15,000 bases of DNA, taken from positions 92,786,391 through 92,801,390 of the forward strand of contig CM060315.1 of NCBI GenBank assembly GCA_030674185.1. Reading direction: 5' to 3'. The position numbers and the translations under genes were made by a program. Under the pieces are notes generated by a model. That model saw only the letters and a program-made list of their open reading frames with translations, ran no database searches and was not told the DNA's origin. Every line of letters starts with the position of its first letter. The stretch's first letter is position 1. Below are positions 8,869 through 14,752 of this stretch, piece after piece. This DNA comes from Monoplex corrugatus (taxonomy: Eukaryota; Mollusca; Gastropoda; Littorinimorpha; Ranellidae).

Positions 8869-9317
8869 GTGACAAGTATTCTTACCAACAAATGCCTGTC
8901 AATACTGTTGTACGGATGCGAGGCGTGGACAGTCAACAAACAAAACCAGAACAAGATTGAGGCAGCCGAGATGTGGTTTCTAAGAAGAATGTTGAGAGTT
9001 CCATGGACAGCAAAGAAAACAAACGAGACAGTCTTGATGGAGGCAGACACAAATAGATCACTCATGAGGAAGATTAGGAAAAGACAGGCAACAGTTATAG
9101 GCCATTTTATGAGGAAGGGGATTTGGAGCACCTGGTCACAACCTGAAAGCTGGAGGGAAAGAGAGCACCGGGTAGACCCAGGGAGAAAATGCTGGACGGG
9201 CTTGCAAAGTGGCTGGGGACGAGGAGGGTGGGGGAGATGCTAGGGGCAACAAGAGATAGAGACAGATGAAAGTCCATGATTGCCAACGCCATGCGGCAGG
9301 GCACCTGATGATAATGA
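8869..9317 (+). mobile_element. RTE-clade LINE, 5'-truncated copy 3 with internal deletion
   Basis: It starts at TGACAAGTATTCTTACCAAC and reads TSILTNKCLSI, then jumps to LLYGCEAWTV. The 42 bp (14 codons) found in copies 1 and 2 are missing, and the junction sits on a CAAT direct repeat. One G is lost in the GGAAGGGGATTTGG run near 9118, shifting the frame for the remaining part. The end is ACCTGATGATAATGA, a decayed TGA tail. About 140 bp separate it from the FAM135 exon B acceptor; that gap holds a poly(A)-like run at about 9341-9364. Confidence 0.88.
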
Positions 9318-9455
9318 ATGTGACCCAGGAAATGGGACCAAAAAGAAAAAAAAAAAAAAAAAAAGAAGAAACAGAAATCTGGGATTGGGGGATTTCTATT
9401 TTTCTATTTGTTTGAACGTGGAAGCTGTCAGTGAATGTGCTGTTTGTGTCAGTAG

Positions 9456-9598
9456 GCACGTCACTGTCGTCGGTGCCGGCCAGTATCGTCAACAACGTGG
9501 CCATCAGCAGAACATTCCAGATCCTGTATCGCAACGAAGACCTCAGCATCAACGATGCCATCCTTTACCGTATTCATACACTGGTCGACAGCAGCAGA
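9456..9598 (+). CDS. FAM135: FAM135-family protein, internal exon B
   Basis: 143 bp preceded by TGTTTGTGTCAGTAG and followed by the donor GTGAGT at 9599. The first two bases complete the Arg codon begun in exon A. 47 codons follow, including TSLSSVPASIVNN, SRTFQILYRNEDLSINDAIL and HTLVDSSR, ending in phase 0. S(K/R)TFQILY(K/R)NE(D/E) is a strongly conserved FAM135 signature (recalled family knowledge) and is the best single identifier in this window. The nearer AG at 9454-9455 is chosen over the one at 9451-9452 because the alternative would add TAG and break the phase. There is no frame damage. Intron A is 5765 bp and intron B 1885 bp. Confidence 0.93.
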
Positions 9599-9635
9599 GT
9601 GAGTGGGAACTTTTTTTCTGTGTGTTTTTACTGTG

Positions 9636-9652
9636 TTTTGTGTGTGTGTGTA

Positions 9653-9710
<58 letters not shown>

Positions 9711-9720
9711 TGCGTGTGTG
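9636..9720. repeat. GT/GC dinucleotide repeat after exon B donor
   Basis: Interrupted (GT)n from 9636 changes to GTGC/GCGT repeats near 9690-9715. It begins about 40 bp after the exon B donor. The dinucleotide alternation could adopt left-handed Z-DNA (general knowledge). Confidence 0.95.
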
Positions 9721-10017
9721 CATACTTAATACCATTTGAGTAGTAGGATTTGCATGCATACTTAATTAATACCATTTGAGTCAGTAGGATTTGAATGCAA
9801 ACTTAATACCATTTGAGTCAGTAGGATTTAAATGCAAACTTAATACCATTTGAGTCAGTAGGATTTAAATGCAAACTTAATACCATTTGAGTCAGTAGGA
9901 TTTGAATGCAAACTTAATACCATTTGAGTCAGTAGGATTTGTATGCAAACTTAATACCATTTGAGTCAGTAGGATTTGTATGCAAACTTAATACCATTTG
10001 AGTCAGTAGGATTTGCA
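9719..10017. repeat. 37-bp satellite, left block of 8 units
   Basis: The typical unit is GAATGCAAACTTAATACCAT followed by TTGAGTCAGTAGGATTT. The first two units are irregular (one shorter, one with a duplicated TTAA), and the last six are regular at 37 bp with variants GAATGC, AAATGC and GTATGC. The block is cut at 10017 by an inserted RNase H LINE and resumes at 10873. Confidence 0.95.
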
Positions 10018-10872
10018 AGATGACAAGGTAAAACACTACCTAACAATGGCCATGATTGCTGAGAGGTATCCACAGGAGGCATGGATACATGTATACACCG
10101 ACGGGTCAGCAACCAACGCCGTAGCCAATGGGGGTGCAGGCATCCTTGTCCTTTTCCCAGGAGGACAAACAACAACATCACGTGTCGCCATTGGAAGACT
10201 CTGTACAAACTACCATGCTGAGACAGAAGCACTCATGCAGGCGGCCTCCATGATTCAGGCTACAGACTGTGACTGCAGACAAGTTGTCTTCTCGTCTGAT
10301 GCCCTCTCCGTGCTGCAGGCATGCCAGAACAACACGCTCCCCCTCCTGTCTAGAGCTCTGTACCAGGTTGCCACAACCAGAAGAGCAGTTCTGCAGTGGA
10401 TTCCAGCCCACTGCGGAGTCTCCGGGAATGAGCGAGCTGATATCCTTGCTAAGGAGGGAGCCAGAGAAGAACAACCTAACAACAGCGTCAGCTACAGTGA
10501 GAAGAGGAGCATCATCAGGGCGCTTTCCATGCCGAGACGACACAGGGATGACTACCACCTGTTGTCTAGAGAGCAGCAAGTTGCCCTGGTGAGGTTGCCC
10601 ACTGGTCACAATAGGCTGAACAGCCACATGTACCGCAAACTGAAGCTGTCACCCTCCCCAACCTGTCCCTGTGGTCAAGAAGACCAAACCACGGAGCATA
10701 TACTCCAAAGATGTCCCCTTCACCAGGTGGCAAGACAGGACGTGTGGCCGACAGATACTCTGCTGACAACCAAACTCCATGGCTGCAGACAGGAGCTGGA
10801 AAAGACAGCTGCATTCATCGCCTGGACTCAGATGATTGTGTAGCAGCGTACGCCAAGAAGAAGAAGAAGAAG
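10018..10872 (+). mobile_element. 5'-truncated I/Nimb-like LINE with intact RNase H domain
   Basis: An uninterrupted frame ends with TAG at 10841-10843. Counting codons from 10013, it has YTDGSA (Asp30), HAETEAL (Glu70), SSDALS (Asp96) and WIPAHCGVSGNERAD (His133, Asp143), the full catalytic set of a type I RNase H. A C-terminal zinc-knuckle-like CPCG...H...C follows (Cys218, Cys220, His229, Cys234). This pairing is typical of the ends of I-clade LINE polyproteins. No start codon belongs to the element: the frame runs in from satellite sequence, and the first in-frame ATG (10046) lies inside the domain. The end is an (AAG)n tail at about 10855-10872. AGTAGGATTTGCA at 10005-10017 and again at 10873-10885 forms a 13-bp flanking repeat. 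The reverse transcriptase is missing. Confidence 0.9.
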
Positions 10873-10925
10873 AGTAGGATTTGCATACATACTTAATAAC
10901 ATTTGAGTCAGTAGGATTTGCATGC
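10873..10925. repeat. 37-bp satellite, right block
   Basis: It resumes as AGTAGGATTTGCATAC, then a unit with TTAATAACATTTGAGTCAG, and stops at GCATGC, where RTE copy 4 begins. A degraded piece, GACTCAGTAGGATTC, reappears beyond copy 4 at about 11339-11353, suggesting that the array once continued there. Confidence 0.9.
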
Positions 10926-11315
10926 AAAGCCAGAACAAGATTGAGGCAGCCGAGATGTGGTTTCTAAGAAGAATGTTGAGAGTTCCATGGACAGCAAAGA
11001 AAATAAATGAGACAGTCTTGACGGAGGCAGACACAAGAAGATCATTGATAAGGAAGATTAGGAAAAGACAGACATTATTTGTAGGCCCTTTTTTGAGGAA
11101 AGGGGAATCGGAGCACCTGGTCACAATGGGAAAGCCGGAGGGAAAGAGAGCACCAGGTAGACCCAGGGAGAAGATACTGGACGGACTTGCAGAGTGGCTG
11201 AAGACAAGGAGGGTGGAAGAAATGCTTGAGGCAACAAGATATAGAGACAGATGGAAGTCCATGATCGCCAGCGCCATGCGGCAAGACACCTGATGATGAT
11301 GATGATTATGATGAT
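10926..11315 (+). mobile_element. RTE-clade LINE, 5'-truncated copy 4 (open frame)
   Basis: An open frame runs from the satellite boundary to 11293: NKIEAAEMWFLRRMLRVPW, then IRKRQTLFVGPFLRKGESEH, GKPEGKRAPGRPREKILDGL and AMRQDT, then TGA. Only the last third of the C-terminal domain is kept. It has no internal stop but carries many substitutions relative to copies 1-3 (FVGPF for FIGHF), so it is probably an older or different subfamily. The tail is TGATGATGATGATGATTATGATGATC. It lies in sense orientation in intron B. Confidence 0.87.
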
Positions 11316-11389
11316 CTTGTTGGTGTTTTATTGTGTGTGACTCAGTAGGATTCAGAGAATTTCTTACAGTGTCTTGATTATTATTATTA

Positions 11390-11392
<3 letters not shown>

Positions 11393-11474
<82 letters not shown>
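11393..11474 (+). promoter_or_regulatory. (GT)41 repeat in the 3' splice-site region of exon C
   Basis: 82 uninterrupted bases of GT end at 11474. They are followed only by TAACAACAG, and exon C begins at 11484. The tract therefore occupies the position normally held by the polypyrimidine tract. UG repeats in RNA bind TDP-43 and CELF-type proteins and influence splicing in well-studied animal genes (established knowledge). An effect here is inference. The upstream TTATTATTATTA (about 11379-11391) may carry the branch point. Confidence 0.75.
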
Positions 11475-11476
<2 letters not shown>

Positions 11477-11483
11477 ACAACAG

Positions 11484-11554
11484 CTGGAGGAGAGCCTGGA
11501 GAACCTGGACCTACAGCTGGTGATAGAACTGTGGTTCAGTGAGGAAGAGGAATG
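11484..11554 (+). CDS. FAM135: FAM135-family protein, internal exon C
   Basis: 71 bp after ACAACAG and before the donor GTATGT at 11555. It starts in phase 0, directly continuing exon B's VDSSR. It reads LEESLENLDLQLVIELWFSE followed by EEE and two bases (TG), which with the G of exon D make Trp. The (I/L)EE(T/S)LE...L.L(D/E)L.F pattern aligns with the FAM135 segment after the ILYKNEE region. The exon is short and its acceptor is dominated by GT repeats, so inclusion could vary. Skipping it (71 bp) would shift the frame. Because the evidence is a short peptide plus correct phase at both ends, I am slightly less sure than for exon B. Confidence 0.87.
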
Positions 11555-11654
11555 GTATGTGTTACTTTAAGTTTTGTTGTGTTTTTGGTGTAGATTTTGG
11601 TTTGTTCCCCCTCCCCTTCCCCCCTTGCAGCCAAAATAGCCATAGTTTAGAACT

Positions 11655-12118
11655 ATCAACCAACCAACCAATTAACCATCCAACCTATGAACCAGCCAAC
11701 CATCCATCCAATCAACCAACCAATCAACCAACCAACCAACCAACAACCAACCAATCAACCAACAACCAACCAACCAACCAACCAACCAACCAATCAATCA
11801 ACCTACAAATCAACCAGCCAACCAACTAATCAACCAACAAATCAACCAGCCTACCCACTATCCAACTACACAACCAACCAACCACCATCCAACCACCAAC
11901 CAACCAACCAACAAGCAAGCAAGCAAGCAAGCAAGCAGCCAACCAACCATTCATGATTCAACCAACAACTGACCAACCAACCAACCACACCAACCAAACC
12001 CACCCACCCCATCCATCCATCCATCCATCCAACCAACCAACCAACCAACCAACACCAACCAACCAACCAACCAACCAACCAACCAACCATCCATCCATCT
12101 AACCACCAAAAACCAACC
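11655..12118. repeat. AACC/CATC tetranucleotide array
   Basis: About 460 bp of mainly ACCA/AACC tetranucleotides with ATCC, CAAG and ATCA interruptions. It opens long frames rich in Asn, Gln, Pro and Thr on the + strand and Trp/Gly/Val/Leu on the - strand, neither credible as protein. It lies in intron C, about 100 bp downstream of exon C. Confidence 0.97.
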
Positions 12119-12119
12119 A

Positions 12120-12220
12120 TTAACCCTTTGACTCCTGCAGGAAGCTGGTGGATACGGTGAGGGGAATCAAAGGGTTACATTTTTGCAGTTGGTGGATAAG
12201 GTGGGGACAGGGTAAATAGT
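12120..12220. repeat. Single CCCTTTGACTCC palindromic unit
   Basis: TTAACCCTTTGACTCC at 12120-12135 faces GGAATCAAAGGGTTAC ending at 12178, with CTGCAGGAAGCTGGTGGATA between. It continues as TTTTGCAGTTGGTGGATAAG, the same continuation as at 2041-2060. This is a compact member of the family at 1646-2126. The right TTAA has become TTAC. Confidence 0.8.
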
Positions 12221-12298
12221 ACAAATGCAGGTTTAAACCAACTAGTCAGAGCCAGAATTTCTGTGGTCAGAAAGTCTACCACTATAGCATACAGATGC

Positions 12299-12575
12299 TT
12301 AACTCACTCGCTACTTACTGATTATGCCCCATGCCGTTCCCCTGATACGCACCATTTGTATAGGTCATGAGAAAAATTCTCATACAACAAATGAAAACAG
12401 AGAGTTTTGACATTTGGCAGGTCATATATTAAAAGATTGGTGTAAACATGCTGAAATTTCAACTGTCTAACCCTCATGGTTGCTGAGTAATGGTACAAGT
12501 AAAATTAGAGAAAATTTCAGGTGAAAAATATCTTACAAAATACACAGACTCCTCGATGCCCCTCTACTGTCACCA
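12299..12575. mobile_element. Partial copy of the 644-bp element, inverted relative to 6010-6653
   Basis: It begins with the terminal repeat TTAACTCACTCGCTAC and follows the reverse complement of 6387-6653 closely: GATTATGCCCC, CCGTTCCCCTGATACGCACC, AATGAAAACAGAGAGTTTTG, CTAACCCTCATGGTTGCTGA and CTTACAAAATACACAG. A small rearrangement precedes CTACTGTCAC at the end. The other terminus is missing, and the SINE tail starts at 12576. Confidence 0.85.
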
Positions 12576-12723
12576 TTTTTTTTTTCTTTCTTTCGTTTTC
12601 TTTTTTCCCCCCAGAAATTTGTCTTCCACCTAGAATCGAACTCGTGCAATCCAAGGTGGTCAGACGTCTCAAGGCAAAGTCGCCCTTGCAGTGGATGTCT
12701 TAACCACTTAGCTATAGGTCACC
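12576..12723 (-). mobile_element. tRNA-derived SINE with A and B boxes
   Basis: On the minus strand GGTGACCTATAGCTAAGTGG carries the A box (TAGCTAAGTGG fits TRGCNNAGYNGG). About 75 bases on, GAGTTCGATTC is a near-consensus B box. The A-to-B distance is longer than in a simple tRNA but allowed for Leu/Ser-type or expanded SINE heads. An A-rich tail follows (T-rich at 12576-12612 on +). The A- and B-box pair with a tail argues for a SINE, not a functional tRNA gene. It lies directly behind the antisense LINE ORF end at 12743, in the same orientation. Confidence 0.75.
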
Positions 12724-12742
12724 AGCAACATTTGGGGGAATT

Positions 12743-13116
12743 TTAAGCCTGATGAAGTTCACTTTTTTTCCTCCTGGTCCTGATCCAGCTGGAGCTCTTT
12801 TCAGCTGCTTCTGCCATTGTCTTTAGGGCTCTGGTCCTCTCTCTCTCTCAGAAATTGAGAACTGTTTCATGAGATTGTAGGCTGATGTGTCTATCAACCC
12901 CCTTGCTCCAACCTCTATGGTGAGGACTTTGCTTGAAAGCCAGACGTCTTCAAGTTGCTGGCTAGACTGGCATACTTTTCAGTCTTGTAGATATGGGCTT
13001 CCTCCATTCGAGTTCGCTCACGGCGGTGCGCACTGAAGCCAGTTCTCAACCCAGCAGTTGCGCTGAAGAAGTCGGCTGGATCGCCGATGAAAGCTACGCA
13101 GTAAGTAGCCTTTTTT
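12743..13116 (-). mobile_element. Antisense LINE ORF, C-terminal fragment
   Basis: Minus-strand translation gives KKATYCVAFIGDPADFFSAT, then HRRERTRMEEAHIYKTEKYA, then after a frame break (about 12930) LTIEVGARGLIDTSAYNLMK, with ALKTMAEAAEKSSSWIRTRR ending at a TAA (12743-12745). A KY..L...L.......EVG(A/C)RGF pattern followed by a helical A-E-A-(A/T)-E-(K/R)-(A/S)-S-x-W-I stretch is common at the ends of reverse-transcriptase proteins in animal genomes (recalled); I cannot name the clade. No polymerase motif is present. The frame upstream of 13116 reads MATWLNLALRYKK with a shift at the A-run, so the fragment may reach about 13149. 13150-13325 is unrecognised intron. Confidence 0.55.
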
Positions 13117-13325
13117 GTATCTGAGAGCCAGGTTCAACCAGGTAGCCATTATCCTCCATTCTACTTTCATACTATATAATGAGCTTGATCAGAATCATTT
13201 ATTTTGATGAACGGGATGGAGAACTATGTCCTCCACCTGACGTCTCTGTGTACTTTCTGTCTGTCTTGTGCTTTCTCAGACAGACCAGCCTGTGAATTAA
13301 CCGTGTGAGGCGTTTTGTTTTCCAG

Positions 13326-13498
13326 GACGGAGGGTGGGGACAAGATGGAGCTGTGCAGTCAGCGGACGTTACAGATCCATTCAGTCCCACCAAAGGTCTG
13401 CACGGTCATCTGCCCGTCCTCTTTGACTACTTCCACCTGTGCGCTGTGGAGGTCACGCTTCACGCCATGCTTATCGCCGTGCATCAGCCCTATCTGAA
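13326..13498 (+). CDS. FAM135: FAM135-family protein, internal exon D with a one-base frameshift
   Basis: Acceptor TTTTGTTTTCCAG ends at 13325, and donor GTTAGT starts at 13499 (T at +3 is not ideal). In the phase handed on by exon C it reads (W)TEGGDKMELCSQRTLQIH, then goes out of frame and meets a stop at 13495. From 13381 the next frame gives FSPTKGLHGHLPVLFDYFHL followed by VEVTLHAMLIAVHQPYLK. FAM135 has the two parts joined as SRTL.LHFSP..GLHHH...FDYFHL...V.V.A.L.ALHQP. One T missing in CCATTCAG explains the break. The other exons are intact, so sequencing or assembly error is likeliest; a real mutation or pseudogene is possible. Confidence 0.88.
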
Positions 13499-13582
13499 GT
13501 TAGTGCCTTGTCTATTCCTTGTTTTTTTGTGTGGTGCCAGTTTTTATGTCTTTTACTGTGCTTACATATGTGTGTCAAACAC

Positions 13583-13843
13583 AAAAAGAACATTAATGAA
13601 AAAGATCAGGAAAAGACAAGCAACATTTATAGGACATTTTATGAGGCGAGAGAAATTTGAGCACCTAGTCACAACATGAAAGCTGGAGGGAAAAAGAGCA
13701 CCAGGTGGACCCAGGGAGAAAATATTGGACGGACTTGCAGAGTGGATGAAGACAGAGAAGGTGGGAGATTTATTTGCAGGGACAAGGGATAGACTGGTAT
13801 GGAGGGCTATGATCAACGGCAGGGCACATGATGATGATGATGA
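13583..13843 (+). mobile_element. RTE-clade LINE, 5'-truncated copy 5
   Basis: The shortest and most decayed copy: KRTLMKKIRKRQATFIGHFM, EKFEHLVTT, a stop (TGA in ACAACATGAAAGC, near 13676), then KLEGKRAPGGPREKILDGLA. About ten bases are missing before the end (ATGATCAACGGCAGGGCAC). The tail is TGATGATGATGATGA at 13829-13843. It lies about 85 bp downstream of the exon D donor, in sense orientation. Confidence 0.87.
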
Positions 13844-13862
13844 GTTGTGTTTGTCTTCAGGT

Positions 13863-14085
13863 CTATTTTTTTTAAAAAAACCCTGGTAATAAATTAACTG
13901 GAAAGGTAAACATCAGGGGCATATCTTTAGCTTGTATGTGTGAATGTGTTGATAAGTGTATTTAATTTTCTTTTCCTGGTGGTTTTCATGGTCGTTGAGG
14001 TGTTGTGTGTGTGTGTGTGTGTGGAGATGGGTGTAGCCCTGATATGGCTCTTCACACTCAGCTGGACTTTAAACAACAATGATAT
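13863..14085 (+). mobile_element. Interspersed repeat, SINE/LINE 3'-end family, copy 2
   Basis: Collinear with 6664-6880: CAGGGGCATATCTTTAG, TTAATTTTCTTTTCC, TAGCCCTGATATGGCTCT and CAGCTGGACTTTAAACAACAA. A short GT repeat (about 14003-14023) has expanded inside this copy. Its tail AAACAACAATGATATTGACA runs straight into the tandem repeat that follows. Confidence 0.55.
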
Positions 14086-14334
14086 TGACATTGGAAGTGT
14101 TGCCAGTAAACAAACAATGATAATGACATTGGAAGTGTTGCCAGAATCACTCTTGAATTCATGGCTTGAATCATTGCCCCCAAACAACAATGATAATGAC
14201 ATTGGAAGTGTTGCCAGAATCACTCTTGAATTCATGGCTTGAATCATTGCCCCCAACAACAAACAATGATAATTGAACATTGGAAGGTGTTGCCAGAATC
14301 ACTCTTGAATTCATGGCTTGAATCATTGCCCCCA
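14086..14334. repeat. Tandem repeat of about 73-80 bp, 3.5 copies
   Basis: The unit runs AACAATGATAATGACATTGG, AAGTGTTGCCAGAATCACTC, TTGAATTCATGGCTTGAATC, ATTGCCCCCA. A first truncated unit ends at CCAGTAAAC, then come three fuller units to 14334. The last unit has small insertions (AATTGAACATTGG, GAAGGTGTT). Confidence 0.93.
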
Positions 14335-14440
14335 GTGTTGAGTTTATCCATGAAGATTTCATCAAGCTCTTTGGTTGAGCGGTGTGGAAACTTTGCTTGT
14401 TGTATAATTTTGAATGAACAAAAGAATAAAGGTGTTTGGC

Positions 14441-14656
14441 TTAGGTTCGGGGGTCTGCTGGGATTAGGATGTTGTCAGTGGGGACTTTTGCCAGGTGGTT
14501 AATAATCTTGTACAATAAGATGAGTTTGGCGTCCCTCCTACGGTCTGCGAGGCTGTCCCAGTTTAGCATTTTCAACATTTCTGTGACACTGCTGTTGTAA
14601 CTGTAGTCGCGGAACACCATCCGCGCACCACGACGCTGCACCATCTCAAACTTGAA
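14441..14656 (-). mobile_element. Antisense LINE reverse-transcriptase C-terminal remnant
   Basis: Minus-strand frame FKFEMVQRRGARMVFRDYSY, then SSVTEMLKMLNWDSLADRRR and DAKLILLYKIINHLAKVP, ending PADPRT before a stop at about 14441. The pattern (L/F)EMVQRRAAR(F/Y)V..DY...SSVT.ML..L.W..L..RR..A.L...Y(K/R)I(I/V)N is widespread at the C-termini of animal non-LTR reverse transcriptases of the Jockey/CR1/Rex group and differs from the RTE copies. In those proteins the sequence continues R-G/A-x-H..., so the stop is probably a lesion. 14335-14440 may be further decayed 3' sequence. A stop precedes it upstream (about 14657). Confidence 0.75.
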
Positions 14657-14752
14657 TTAGACATGGACCATTGCCAGTATATGAACATAAACATAAACAT
14701 GATTAGTAGACTTGTCATTGCAGCTTGTGAAACATCATGCAACATTGACCGA

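Noticed and set aside
9719..10017. CRISPR-like look of regularly spaced repeats (also 3712-4340)
   Set aside because: The whole unit is repeated, with no variable spacers, in eukaryotic intronic DNA.
10178..10627. Minus-strand frames opposite the RNase H ORF
   Set aside because: Shadow frames; the + strand has the full set of catalytic motifs.
11539..12120. Frames rich in NQPT (+) and WLVG (-)
   Set aside because: Products of the AACC tetranucleotide array.
12576..12723. Functional tRNA gene
   Set aside because: A and B boxes are present, but no cloverleaf with matching acceptor stem can be drawn and an A-rich tail follows.
12569..12724. GTCACCA on both sides of the SINE as a target-site duplication
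   Set aside because: On the right it overlaps the expected tRNA-like SINE head, and the 644-bp element's sequence does not resume there, so a true duplication is not shown.
13305..13679. A single 124-codon frame joining exon D to the LINE copy
   Set aside because: It reads through a clear splice donor and into transposon sequence; its first residues are in a phase that does not fit exon C.
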